NCBI RefSeq assembly: GCF_000003815.2
Contig: NC_049983.1
Span: 18,648,196 to 18,712,195 of the forward strand
Reading direction: 5' to 3'
DNA from: Branchiostoma floridae
Lineage: Eukaryota > Chordata > Leptocardii > Amphioxiformes > Branchiostomatidae
Length of the DNA stretch: 64,000 nt
Below, piece by piece: positions 30,447 to 42,512 of this stretch. Both the position numbers and the translations under genes were made by a program. Each line of letters starts with the position of its first letter. Position 1 is the first letter of the stretch. Under the pieces are notes generated by a model. It searched no databases and was not told the DNA's origin. It saw only the letters and a program-made list of their open reading frames with translations.

Positions 30447-32141
30447 GTTTGGGGACCCCTTACCGGCACAGCCGAGTCCGAAGCACTTGGTAAAAGACTA
30501 AGCTGCACTGGGTGGTAGGTTGACACAATGACTTTAGGAAGGCTGCGCACTTTGCCTACATATCGACTATTGGTCACATCTGGCTAAGGTGTCCACTTCT
30601 CCGTCAGCGCGACTTATCGCAAAGCTTGTGTGCTCATTTTTTCCCTTCTTCCCTTGTTTGCCTCTACAGAGCCCTGGAGCTACACAGAGGAAGGACTCGT
30701 CGATAACGCTTTCTCAGGACACCAGAGTGACAACGGAATGAACATGGCAATGTTCGGAACCCTGGCTACACGCGCCGAGCTCGGCGGAGGCACCAAGACC
30801 ACCGGCCCGCAGCCAGGCGACAGGGACAGTGGTTGCTCACTCGCTGCCCGAGTCGAGCCCCGCTCGTCCGACAAGAAAGAACTGGCTTTCTCCATAGCAC
30901 GAATTATGGAGCCGTCGCCGAACAAACCCACCCCGAGGCTGTCCGCGGGCACCGCCGTGGACTCCACCGCTGACTTCCGACGCGGCGTCCCGTCCCTGGG
31001 CCAGCCCTGTTTCCCCCTCTCTGTACTGGACCTGAGCGGTGCCGCGGACTTACGGAAGGGACTCCTGACAGAACACGCCGTCAAGTCGTTCCGTCCGGCA
31101 CAGCTAACCGCCGAAATGTCAGAGGCGAGCCGTCGGAAATTCTTCCACACGGACTTTCGACTCCCGACACTCCGCACGGACTTGATCAAGCCCTACCCGA
31201 TCTACTACAGCAGAGAACAGGTCCTGCGCGCGCCGACGGCTCCCTTCGCCTTCTACGAGAACATGAACGCCGTGAGATTTGTGGACTTCTACTCTAAAGA
31301 GACTATCGCCAACTTTCCCCTGTCACTGGACGGAGGCAAGGTGCTGAGCGGTAAGTCCGTGCTGACGGCCCGAGGCGCCGGGACAGACAATAAGGGCATT
31401 CAGTACGGGACCAGCCCGGCCGGCATCCAGATCAGCCCCACCGCAGGATTGCCGCTAGCGAAGGGCGGGACTGGAGCAGAAAAGGCTCGGGGCGGGCGTG
31501 GGAAACGTGCCGCCAACAAACAGAAGACCTTCCCGTGCGAAGTCTGCGGGAAGATCTTCAACGCGCACTACAATCTCACCCGCCACATGCCCGTGCACAC
31601 GGGAGCCAGGCCCTTCATCTGCAAGGTGTGCGGCAAAGGTTTCCGCCAGGCCTCCACGCTGTGCCGACACAAGATCATCCACACACAGGAGAAGCCTCAC
31701 AAGTGCCAGACCTGCGGCAAGGCCTTCAACCGGAGCTCCACGCTCAACACACACATGCGGATCCACGCCGGATACAAACCCTTCGTCTGCGAGTTCTGCG
31801 GTAAGGGCTTCCACCAAAAGGGCAACTACAAAAACCACCGGCTGACGCACTCCGGCGAGAAGGCTTACAAGTGTCACATCTGCAACAAGGCCTTTCACCA
31901 GGTGTACAACCTGACCTTCCACATGCACACGCACAACGACAAGAAACCCTTCACCTGCGACATCTGCGGCAAGGGCTTCTGCAGAAACTTCGACCTGAAG
32001 AAGCACATACGTAAGCTACACGACGGCGGGAACGCCGGTACGGTGCCGGGTACGGCCTCGTCCAGCCCCTGCGTCAGCCCTACACCTAACGTACCGGACA
32101 AACAACAACAACAAGAAACAACACTTCCAGCCGCAGAGTAA
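30356..32141 (+). CDS. fezf: Fez-family zinc-finger transcriptional repressor with predicted N-terminal SNAG motif
   Basis: Model: 30356-30446 joined to 30670-32141, 520 residues. Residues 1-8 read MPKSFLVK, the SNAG motif known to recruit LSD1/CoREST-type corepressors in Snail and Gfi proteins. Residues 104-110 (nt 30888-30908) read FSIARIM in context [13 protein letters not shown], the EH1 Groucho/TLE-binding motif in the same form as vertebrate FEZF (LAFSIERIM). Six C2H2 fingers span nt 31536-32021, starting [20 protein letters not shown] and ending with a C-x2-C-x12-H-x4-H finger; linkers and fingers are near-identical to FEZF1/2, so the family call is secure. In vertebrates these proteins pattern forebrain and specify neurons, as DNA-binding repressors in the nucleus. 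The tail is poly-Gln/Thr-rich and short. If exon 1 is not used, translation could start at the internal ATG at 30738 (MNMAMFG). Confidence 0.9.
30447..30669 (+). other. fezf: Predicted Fezf intron 1 (223 bp)
   Basis: GT at 30447, AG at 30668-30669, long C/T tract before the acceptor. A second possible donor, AGA|GTGAGC at 30419, would extend the intron to 251 bp and change the frame. Confidence 0.65.
30670..32141 (+). CDS. fezf: Fezf main exon (EH1 and all six zinc fingers)
   Basis: Preceded by a strong pyrimidine tract (ttttttcccttcttcccttg) and CTACAG. Open without interruption from the acceptor to TAA at 32141. Codon third positions are strongly GC-rich, unlike the flanks. The open frame extends upstream through the acceptor to an ATG at 30630, but that ATG lies in the intron end and encodes only pyrimidine-tract-derived hydrophobic residues, so it is not the likely start. 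Confidence 0.95.
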
Positions 32142-34762
32142 GTCACGGGCAGTTTGTGAACAATACTGTTTGTCGTGTCTAATTATCCCTGAGAACTGTG
32201 TAAGAACGAACTGAATACCTTCTCAATTCAGGACTTTATAGATTCTACTTCTTGGATTGTCAATAGATTGAGGAAACTCTTGTTTAGAGTCGCTTGTTGC
32301 TACAAGTGCAGTACAAGTATCAATTGGAAATGACATTGTGACGTAAGTACCATTGCGTACTTCAGGCTCCGGAATGTATTTGTGCTCGGGTGAATTTTTG
32401 TAGAGAGAGAGATACAGTAGTCGCACAGACACAGACATGTCGTCGGTCCGTTCGTGTGGTCTTGTCGTGGGTCGTCCTGTGCTGTGGGAACTCCATGTGA
32501 TCTCGCTTGTAACAGTGTATTAGCGCATTTATCATTATCGTTAGCTATATCTTTATGAGACTTCACCGGTAACTGATTCTTCTACCAGCGATAAATGGTT
32601 TCACGAACGAAAATTGACCCAAATTCGGATTGACATGAACATTTGGCGTCTAAGAATATAGTTCGGCAAGTTTCCATTTTGGTGTTACTTCAGTTTGTGT
32701 TGTAACGCTCCAATTATTGGCAACTTTTGAATTCACGCCACGTTGCGTAGTCTGTTTGTGTGTGTGCATGTCACATGAAGGCAGCTCTCACATAGATCAG
32801 CGGGGCACGGTGCGATGTGCTCGGCCTCGCCGCTGACTGTCGCCATTGTTCGGCACCGGTTCGGGGGGTTCCGTGGCGCCCCGGGCCACGTCGCTCCGTA
32901 TCATATCCGGCGGAGGTGGCCCCCCGACCCACGCGCGCCTAAACGCCTGTCAATCATGCGTGTGTTCCTCTTCTCCCTCCCCGACACCTTTTCTTGACTC
33001 GTCCTGACGACCCCACTGATCGGCACTTATCAGTCCGCTTCATTTGGTACCGAGCGGTTAGCTTTAAGCACCTGGATGAACAGGTATTATCTTAATTTCC
33101 GTCAGGAGAATTCTTGGCTTGACTTCTCCGCCCGAAGAAAGACCACTTCGCCAAAACTACTTAAACCCGTACTTGTCGTCCAGAAAATGGGCAGATTTTG
33201 CCGGCCGACATTTGGCGAGACGTTCTTTTGTGAGAGCACACTGTTAAAAGGACGCGAGAGAAAAACGTCCAGGTCTTTTATGTGGCAATGAAAGGAGAGT
33301 GTTGCGTGTATGGCTATCTTTAGCGTAGATCAAAATCGTGTAAACTTGTGTAAAGCATTCCGAAATTTGCTCACACACAAAGGCTGAGAGATAGCAATCT
33401 TTACTCAATCGCAATCCTATCAGCTGTCGCTACACAGCCTGCCACATAAATTGTCCACCAAGCGAGTCGTCCATGTCTAGAGTCCTGTCCACAGGCCATA
33501 TCACAACTCTCCGATCTTATTCATTGTGCGATTGTCGTACTGTCGCAAACATTCTTGGGTTAGCCGTGCAGGTGTCGTACAATATCTAGCTAGCCTTAAC
33601 TCCTTGTAAGCAGTTTGTCCTGTCACAGAAAATGCTACCACATCAAAATTGCAAGGCGGCCTACGTCGAATGTGACCAGGCCCTGACCATCAAAAACCTC
33701 TATCACCGTTTTCATCAGTTCCGAATACAGCGGCTGTCGCCTAATGACAGAAACCGCGAACAGTTTTAATACTAACGACTTGGTTGGAAACTCTGACAGG
33801 AGTGCCACATGGGAGACTGACACGCAAACCGTGGTGAAAACCGCTTTATTTGCCCAGAGTCTCTCCAATTTCAACCCATCACACGTGCGAGAGGCCACAA
33901 AAATGTCGCGAGCGAGTTCCGAACGGGTCACACCTAACCGCGTGATCCGTCTCACGAAAAGGAATGCCGAACAGCTAGGGAAACCGTTTGAAACGACTAT
34001 CATTCAAAATTATTTCTTTGTTTCGGAAAAGGTCGAAGGGGTCGCCATGAAGACAGACTGATTGCAAGACCAAAGTCACGAAACCGACGTGCTTTTTGTT
34101 TCATCTCCAACCCCCAGGAGCTAAACTGTTGTGAACATGCGCATTTCAATGTTGCAGGCACACACTGCGAGGAAATACCCGGAAACATAAAAGCCACCGC
34201 GGACGATGTTGGTTAGTTCTTACATATGTAGTTTGACTAGAAAAAAAGGAGTTGAAATTAGGAAAAAGATGAGTTTTTCTGTAGATAGTCAAGGTGAGAA
34301 ACAACTTAAGTAAAACAGACATTTAAGCGTTTTAACGGTTTGCACAACCAGGAAATAATGTGAAAAGAAGTAAAGGAAATGGTATTTATAAAACTTGGTG
34401 AGTTTTAAGCATTTTGACCAGTAAATTTTATTGCTGTCATCACAGTGTGTGAAAAGATGATAAAAATACATTTTTGTACAGCTTTTTGTTGTTGAGCGTC
34501 TCCAATGATGTACTGAACGTAAAGTGAACTGGGTGTATACCAAAGTATTACAACAGATGTATATAAAACAGATCATACGGGCTGTATACGTGAAACATGT
34601 ATACCTTCATGTATGGCTATATGAATGTACTGATATATATACACGGATATTTATAGCGTCAAAAGAAGCTCTTATTTCGTTTATTGATGAGTTAGTATAT
34701 GTATTGATAACTTAAAGCGTGCTTAAGAATATCACGTTATCGATATTGTTGCTTTTGATTGA
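32142..34762. other. Fezf 3' flank
   Basis: No further coding sequence. Part is presumably 3' UTR. A CpG-rich block at about 32800-32960 stands out. No repeat family recognised. Confidence 0.45.
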
Positions 34763-34768
34763 AATAAA
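34763..34768 (+). promoter_or_regulatory. Candidate polyadenylation signal AATAAA
   Basis: First AATAAA I found after the Fezf stop; another is at 35121. Using it would imply a 3' UTR of about 2.6 kb, so the assignment is weak. Confidence 0.2.
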
Positions 34769-36375
34769 ACGGATCGCAGTGAGAAACGCAGTGTGTTACT
34801 CGTCTATCTGTGTATGCTAGTAGGATAGTGATGATTCAGAAAGGCTAGTGGCATTGTGCTTTGTCAGATGGATTTGCTTTGAGAGCGTGTACAGTAAACG
34901 GTCAACGACGAAACAAACACACAACATTTCTACTATCAACAATAACAAAACAGCACAACAGTAAACAAACAAGCAAGCAATCACAAACAAACAAAAAAGA
35001 CAACTGCAGTATTCAGTGCTTAATTGAACATATAATATATGACAGAATTATAATTGAAGTATAGAGGGCTTCTCATGAAAACCATTCTGCTCTTTGCCCG
35101 ACCCTCAATAACCTAATGTGAATAAAATGATCGGATAAAACATGACACATTTTAGACCTTGAACGAACTGTATTCACTCAAAAGAATGAGAACATATTCA
35201 TAACCTTAGTAATTTGCTGAGCAATGCCCCACGGCTAACTGTTCAAAATGTATAAATGGACTCTATATAATACACCTTCCTTCCAATATGGATTTCAGAT
35301 GGCCGCCTGGCAACCATTGTTTTCTATGACGAACAGTTCAGTTTCTCCATTTTGACATTCACATATTAATCGGCATCTCTATTTACTAGAGTTTGTTCAT
35401 TTCATCGTTGCTATTTTCAGCGTAGCGAGTGTCAGTCAGTCTAATCTAACATAAAACAGTCGTAGATATCGTTGGAGTTGGAGAAGAAAGAATTGTGGAA
35501 GCCCAGTGCAGTAGTCTGTGCGAGATCGTGCAATATCCTTACATTTCCACGGTTTCCTGATTCATACCTACATGTAGTACATCAGCTTAAACAGATTTCT
35601 CAAAGCCGCGATAACCGTATAAAGACTTGACTGTCACCTGTGCCCTTTTCTGCTGAAGGGATGACTCGACAATCCCCTGGTTACGAGAAACACACAAAAC
35701 GCATTAGAAATAAATCTTTTACGGCTCTCTCTGGACGAACAATGCCCTTAATATCCCACAACAAAGGAAAATTGATTTTTGACAACGGTTGGAACACGGA
35801 GAACATATGTGGAACAGGCGGCGTAATTAAGAAAATTGGGCGGCTGACATTTCAGAAATAAAGGCAGACATTAATCAATCAATCAATTTCCTGAGCGGTT
35901 TCATTATGAAGAGGCTAATGACAATCCGGAGGATGTGCCGGTGCGTGTCTGTTGTCATGTTGTAGTTTATAGAGACACATTTCTTGCTTATGGCGTTTTC
36001 ACGTGTAAGGAAGGAAGCATATGGAAAACGCACAAACAAAGATGTAACAGACACAGGGACGACTTGGGTTGTTCACGACAGCACGTATATGCATGTACCC
36101 ACACGTACACGAACGTGTAATATGAACGGAAATGCAACATCTTTGCATTTATGACATCGTTATGTCCGTTCTTTTCATTCATAATACAATAACGATATCT
36201 AAAAAACAGAAATATTTGTTCAAAACGAATCCGTAACCTGGTAAAACGATAGAATGTGGAAACTCGATTTGATTTCTAAGGAAATGGCAAGAATACTCAT
36301 TTATTTTTGTAGGTGTAAATAAGTAAATGACTTGATAGTATCAGAGGCTTGTTCCAAATTAGTAGATATAGATTA
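34769..36375. other. Noncoding stretch
   Basis: AT-rich, no gene or known repeat recognised. Confidence 0.45.
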
Positions 36376-36387
36376 TAAAAGGGAGGG

Positions 36388-36466
36388 CTTTAAACAAATC
36401 AGGACCTAGGAGCATTGTGTCAAAGGTCTGCGCTGGACACAACGCTTATATTTCCTGATTTGTTTA
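36388..36466. mobile_element. Small hairpin element
   Basis: 'gctttaaacaaatcagga' and 'tcctgatttgtttaaagc' form a near-perfect inverted repeat separated by about 45 bp. MITE-sized, without a clear target duplication. Confidence 0.55.
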
Positions 36467-36573
36467 AAGCTTTCTGCTCCTTTGGAACTTTTTCATGATT
36501 TACTCCTACGAAACTAAATCAAATATTCAAGATCCGTGGGACCAGTATTCTGTCAGTGTTCATTCGTGACTTA

Positions 36574-36817
36574 TACCCCCTTTCCACTAGGACGGCGCTC
36601 TCGCCGCGCTCTCTCTGCGACCTACAATTTGAAACATCGTTCAACGAATTGTATCGAAAATAAACGAATCTTGTTACACTTTGTGTGTTTTGTTGTCTTC
36701 TCAATCACACTTTTACGTTTTGTATGATATACCCAGTGTGAAAGCGAAGGCTTCACATATGTTATTTAGGTCGCAGTGAGAGCGCAGCATGATCGCCGTC
36801 CTAGTGGAAAGGGGGCC
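36574..36817. mobile_element. PIF/Harbinger-like MITE with TTA target duplication
   Basis: Ends 'taccccctttccactaggac' and 'gtcctagtggaaagggggcc' are inverted; TTA flanks both sides (36571-36573, 36818-36820). A three-base TWA duplication is typical of PIF/Harbinger insertions. Inner arms (gcgctctcgccgcgctctctc / gtgagagcgcagc) also partly pair. No coding capacity. Confidence 0.85.
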
Positions 36818-38690
36818 TTAGGAAAGCTTATTAACACATATCTTTTGAAACCGTCGTACTGGACATCGTAGACCACTTCTTTCAGTGGTAAAGTGAAATG
36901 AAGTGAAGTCTACATCAGAAGCACACTGAACCACGCTTCCCTTGAACCACGCTTCCCTGAACTTTAGAAGCTTTATTCTTTAAGACAGAAGAAGACTATG
37001 ATGTCTAGTGCGACAGTTTGAAAAACAAGTATAAACCGTGCCTTATAGCGGGGATGGGGGTTGTTCCTGACCCAGATAAAGGTCCTGGAGAGACGAGTGG
37101 TTAGACCTGCCTGTGTTCCAGCTGTTACTCTAACAGAGTTTAAACAAGCGGTTATCGGTGAGGTGTATTGTGATGGCATGACAGATGTGGGAGGGTAACA
37201 ATACAAACCTGCCAGATAACGGGCACTCCTTCACACCGGGATGACACGTCTGTGGACAACAAGAAAGGAGATAATACTACGTTGTAATCTTACTGTCATA
37301 CAATAACGTTTGAGTCTGGCGTCGTTTTTTTTGTTGTGTTGAATGGAAACACACTGCACCATGTGGCGCTTACGGCACATTCAGGGCTCATTTGTCGCGG
37401 GTTTAACTGCACTTCGGCGCTTTTGTTCGTGAGGATTGTCGTTAAGATATCGGTACCATATCTTATGTCCCAGAAATATGATTTAGAATATAACCTTTCA
37501 TCCAAACAACCCAAGTCTTTCTACTTTATTTTATAGATTTGATGTTCTTAGAATCAAATATTGGTTAAAATTATTTTGCCACGTGAAAGGGTTTGTTATA
37601 CAAACAATAACAAAAGAAGCAATTGTAAGATTATTGTCATTACATGCTTTGGTAATCTGATTTCTTAGGTAGCTCTATAAAGTATAATAAAAATTATACA
37701 AGACAATGCTACAATATAACAGGTTGAGAGAAGCTATCTTATTTCAATTTAGCGGTTTTAGTGTGATAAAATAAAAATCCATCATTATATTTACAGTACG
37801 GTTTGAACATGTTGTAATCCGCATTGAGATTTGTAATAATTTATAGTCATTGCATTTAAATTTGTAAAAACACAGGCGATCTTTTTTTCAAGAAATACAT
37901 CATAAAATGAACACTAGTTTCCATCTCGTCACAATCTTCAAAATCTGTCATCAAAAATGACAAATGACGGATTTATTCGTTAAAAACGGTTGACAACTAC
38001 ATTAGGCCTTCCCGTTACACCGCGGCCATATGGTCTATTTGTGCGCACCTGGCCCGACCGTTAGCATCAAACATTCTGCTTATAGTCTTTAGGTGAGCAG
38101 ATCTAGTGTGGACGAAAACTATTGATCCACAGTAATACTTGGCCGCCGGGCTACAGTGTGAAAACTGCGTTTCTACAGACAGATGTGGTACTAGGGTCAT
38201 TGTGTCCAATGGATGTATAAAATCAATATGTCTACTGTGTGGTTCACATGTAGCCATTAGTAGTAGCTATCCTGACTGCTGGGTATGGTTGTTGGGGTAC
38301 TGAACCTTGCCTTTCTTGGTTAATACGAGGACAATATTCCATGTAATCCCTTTGGTTAATTCTGTGCTTTATTTAGTATCTGTGCACTTTGCGATGTAAT
38401 AAACCAGAACTGTACTCCATAATGCCGTGTATTTCAGTGCTCTAATAGAGCGTCGCATGTTTTTAATTTGCTGCCGACACAAACAGGCTTTATTTTGATG
38501 GAGAGATGATGATTTCGTTGACTACGCTTTATGTTCGTCCTCAGATATTGTACAGGTACTCAGCAGGGCGTTTCATGTTTTTCCTTATATGTATATATGT
38601 TATGGCCATAGAGTAAATGTCAATCCGTCCCTGTTATCGTTACAAGTCGCTAGAAGTAGGACTGCAAATCTGCCCCAGGCACGATTTCTA
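36818..38690. other. Noncoding stretch
   Basis: No gene or repeat family recognised apart from a direct repeat 'ttgaaccacgcttccct' at about 36930-36958. Confidence 0.45.
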
Positions 38691-38920
38691 TCATATTTGA
38701 ACAAAACACAACACAGGAAGAACTGACAATGTCTATATCATCACTGTACAATTATTTTTTTAATGACAAAATTTTTATGTCCAAAAAACATATCATATAT
38801 ATTCGATATATTGCATTTAGAATCATACTTGAGCAAAACACAACATGGGAAGAACTCACAACGTATAAATACATCATTGTACGGTTATCTTTTTGTAATA
38901 CAATGTTTATTTCCAAAGAA
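38690..38920 (+). repeat. Diverged tandem duplication (unit about 127 bp)
   Basis: 'acaaaacacaacacaggaag' ... 'tcatcactgtacaattat' recurs as 'gcaaaacacaacatgggaag' ... 'catcattgtacggttat'. AT-rich, noncoding. Confidence 0.75.
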
Positions 38921-40149
38921 TTAACCAATGATACAGACGGGAAAATGTACTTCGTTGCAAAGAAGCATGCACCCGGATATCATTCTCGAAACAGACGCTA
39001 TTTTCGATGAAAAACGGCTGAGAGAGGTGGAGTATAGCCTGTATACAGTCGGGGTAACATGGCGTGGGTTGTGCTTCGCAGCTGTGACCGTTACGAAACA
39101 GACGCCATGTCTAAGACGACAGATGTGGAGATGTGTGACCTACCTGTACGGAACGTTACAGGTAACTGTCCGGTACACCACGGGAGGGGAGCATAGTCAG
39201 AAACTGGCCGAACGACGGTCACGGAGGCGGGAGCGTCAGTGTATTTCTGTACACCATCCTAGAAAACCATCTCCTTGTTAGCGTAGCTCCGTATGTCAAG
39301 AAAGCACTCGTAACAAAACACGACATGCATTGACGTGTTATGGAGTAACAGGGGGGAATAGTTCCATTTCGTATGTCTTGTGTAAAAATGAAGAGTTGTT
39401 TTCGTTAAGGACTGCTTACAATGCTTTATGGACCTTTTAAAGTTCAAATGTTGTTCAGAAAATGACAAAAAGTCGTGCTTTCGATTAACCAGGGAAATAG
39501 TATTTGTAAAGTTGGGACCTTTAATAAATAAATTTTGTCCAACTATTGAGAGAATATAAATGCTCTTGTAGCTTATTTTACTATTAGTGAAATGAATAGA
39601 CTTGCCTAGTTTTTGTTAATATTTTGCCGATATTTTGAATAATATTTTGAGAAATTGTGTTGAAGGTGCAGTGGTGGACACCTGTTCCCCTCTCACTTCT
39701 TGTATATTCTGGAAAGAACACTTAGACAAAGGTAAGTTTTAAACATAAAACTTTGATTAATTTGCTACTATCTTTATTTCAAAGAGATTTTCAAACAAAT
39801 CAACAAGCGGATGTCCGAATTTATTTTCTTTAACAGACTGAAAAATGCGCCTTGTTCGAGCACGATCGATATAACGGCTGAAATATTTTATCCCAGTTCC
39901 GGACGTGTGTTTTGTAGACTATCACCGAGATGTTTCACTTCGTGACTCAAGTATTGGTCAAATTGATCCGATGAACGGATTTTTAGTTGGTGATTTGTGC
40001 ACTGTTAACGTTGAAAAAGAAAACTGAGACGGTTACCTGATAAAGTAGGACTGTGACTGTGAGGCTGTTTCTTCCGACAATATAGCGCGCTTCTTTTGCC
40101 CACAAGGCAGCTATATTATTTTTGTGGTTACAATATTGGGATGTCTTGC
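38921..40149. other. Noncoding stretch
   Basis: No gene recognised; frames up to 117 codons show no family features. Confidence 0.4.
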
Positions 40150-40285
40150 TACTCTCCAAGCAAAGATAAGGCTCTGGCTTTTTTGCCGTCTTCTTCACGT
40201 ATTATTGTCAGCCAACCGCCCGACAAAAATGTCTAAAAATAAAAGCCGTACAACATAGCCAGAGCCTACCTCTGCCTGGAGAGTA
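40150..40285. mobile_element. Long-hairpin MITE (TACTCTCC family)
   Basis: Ends 'tactctccaagcaaagataa' and 'cctacctctgcctggagagta', inner arms 'aaggctctggctttttt' / 'agccagagcc'. Same family as 50533-50727. Confidence 0.85.
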
Positions 40286-40479
40286 CTTGGGCATCCGTCC
40301 GCCATTTTCACTGAAAACCCAGTATGCTATATACGGCAAGCCGTGATCATGAAATGAAATAAGGGCATACAGAAAAAAAAAAACGACCAAAAAAAAAAAG
40401 ACGAGACATTGTCGCCATGACAACAAGAGAACATCGGTGATTGAACGACCACTAGACCATGGCGCGGATTTGTTTCTTC

Positions 40480-40960
40480 TCCCTGATTAAGAACCAACGG
40501 AAACATTTTCCTGTGTGCGCTTAATTTGGCCTTAATTTGCGGGTAATCACTTCTTGCTGGGTTAACTGGTTGGGTGGGGACTTCCCCATCTGTCCTGCCA
40601 TGTTCAGTGTTGTTCTTCCGTATTTATTATTCAAATCACACCAATTACTGGCTCACAAAACCCGACAGTTCGCGGAGAAAGCAGAGGGCGGCCATTTTTC
40701 GTTTGTAAGCCATTTCCATGACACTGCGCGACAAATCACTTTTCATTTGCCGAGAAGAATCGCAGGAGAAAGGGTCTCATTTTCCTTTGACGTAATCCTG
40801 TCCCGGACCCTCCCCGTACACAGGAGCACAAGGGCGCTGTTGTTCCGCGGTAAATATTCAGCCCGCCGTGAGAAAAACCCAAATTCGCTCATCATTTTCA
40901 GCTTGGATGCATCTTCAGGTGCCCGTGGATTTTTCTTTGTTGTTGTAAATTCACCGTAAC
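40480..40960. promoter_or_regulatory. Candidate regulatory block
   Basis: Complex, repeat-free sequence with homeodomain-like cores (ccttaatttgcgggtaatca, accaattact) and a 140-codon frame whose protein looks non-coding. Lies about 8 kb downstream of Fezf. Inference only. Confidence 0.25.
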
Positions 40961-41452
40961 ATCGTGAGCTCAGCTTCCGTTTTTAGCTCTGAGATACTTG
41001 GAGATACTCTGGATTGAAAATAACGCCCAAATTATAAATAGTCATGTTTTATCTTAAAAAGATAGAGTAGAGCAGTACGAAGCATTTTGATGTCCTACAC
41101 ATCTTGTGAACAACGTTGAAATCCAGCAGCGGAAGTGTGTGATCGATATTTGCATACTGGTTGTATTAATCTCTCGTAGTCTTCCTTGACCACGCCTGAG
41201 GAGACTTTCTGCTGGCCAATTTAAGTCTGCCCGCTAGAGGAGAGAGTACTGCATAATTGAAATGACTTGCTCGTACGGCGAGGGTGTGTGTGGCCCTTTT
41301 GAGAATAGACGAAAATGGAAGTTACGCTAATCAGAATCTCATCACGCATCTGTAATGGTTGTATTTCAATGCTGTGGCGGGCCCGGGGAGGGTGAGATGG
41401 TTGCGTAGCCGCGTTGGCTTCCATTGTGCTCTTCTTCGAAGTCTCTCTTCCT

Positions 41453-41574
41453 TTGCTTTCTATTTTGTACAGTTTTCTTCATGCCCGGTCGGTGGATATA
41501 AGAAATGGAAAGCCCCACAAAAACGCTAAAACACACGTCAAAAACAACCGGAGCCGAAGCTCTGCCTGGGCAGA
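41453..41574. mobile_element. Truncated long-hairpin MITE (TACTCTCC family)
   Basis: Contains 'gctttctattttgta' and 'gaaatggaaagcccc..aaaaacgctaaaa' arms and the right end 'ccggagccgaagctctgcct' of the family. The left terminus is missing. Confidence 0.7.
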
Positions 41575-42450
41575 ACATAATACTAGTAGCAAATACCCGC
41601 CTTCCTGGAGAACCTTCTCCGAACCAGTTTTTCTATTGAAATGAAATACATTTAAATACGGACGACGCACTCAAGATCGCAAATTTATATTAACGAAACC
41701 ACTAAACATGTATATCCACAAGAACATATGTATGGACAAAATAAACTTACATGAACACAGACTAGTTATCAAGATGCTTCTGTAAGCCTAAGTCCCCCAC
41801 TCGATGGAGGAATATTCGTCGGCACACAATTCACAGTAAACTTAATGAAAACTTCTTAGTTAGACCATGGTTGGGAAATTGCAAACTAATCTGTAAAACT
41901 CTACTTCTATTGTAGCTATCTCGCACGATGTGTCAATCTGCAGGCGGGGTTTGGTTGAGATGTCCCGTATCACAAGCGACAGGTGGTTGAGGCAATCTTA
42001 AAACCAGCGACATGGGTTTATAACAGACCTAAAGTCTGGTATAGACTGTAGAAAGGTCGATGTGTAGGTAGCTTGTGCACTTGAGGGTGGGGCGGAGCAA
42101 TTAAATGTATCGGTGAACACACATGTGCGTGTTTCAATTAAATAAAGTGCTCAGTCAGTTCTGATGAAGTCCCAAGACAAATGTAGTTTTTATTGACTGA
42201 ACATTCTTGTTAGCGTCGCTTGTACGTCTGCGTTTTATCAACGAAAATACTGGACTGGGTAATAAACACTCTGAAGTTTTGAATCGAAGGAAGCCAAAGG
42301 AACACAAGTGGTATTTAGAAGGTGTTTCAATTTTTTAAATAATTTTCGCGTTACTCTGTGTGGATTATTATTTGCCACCTACAACTATAGCTGTTGCTTT
42401 ATCGTTGTGTAGTGGCATAGTAAATGCATTTGATGTTACTTTGAAGTAAG

Positions 42451-42512
42451 AATCTGTATCTATATATCAGGTATAACCGCCCTTCGGCGTAACACACCGG
42501 CTAAAGAAGCTG
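42451..42512 (-). repeat. Dispersed repeat, inverted copy
   Basis: Reverse complement reads 'ccggtgtgttacgccgaagg' then 'gcggttatacctgatata', matching 21943-22012. Confidence 0.6.

Noticed and set aside
30630-30669. ATG at 30630 as the Fezf start
   Set aside because: It lies in the intron's pyrimidine tract; the residues it adds derive from the tract, and a strong acceptor follows.
30680-31189. 169-codon minus-strand frame opposite the Fezf N-terminal part
   Set aside because: Shadow of the real coding strand.
31455-32006. 183-codon minus-strand frame opposite the Fezf fingers
   Set aside because: Shadow of the GC-rich zinc-finger exon; no family resemblance.
40537-40959. 140-codon frame
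   Set aside because: No family features; better explained as repeat-free, possibly regulatory DNA.
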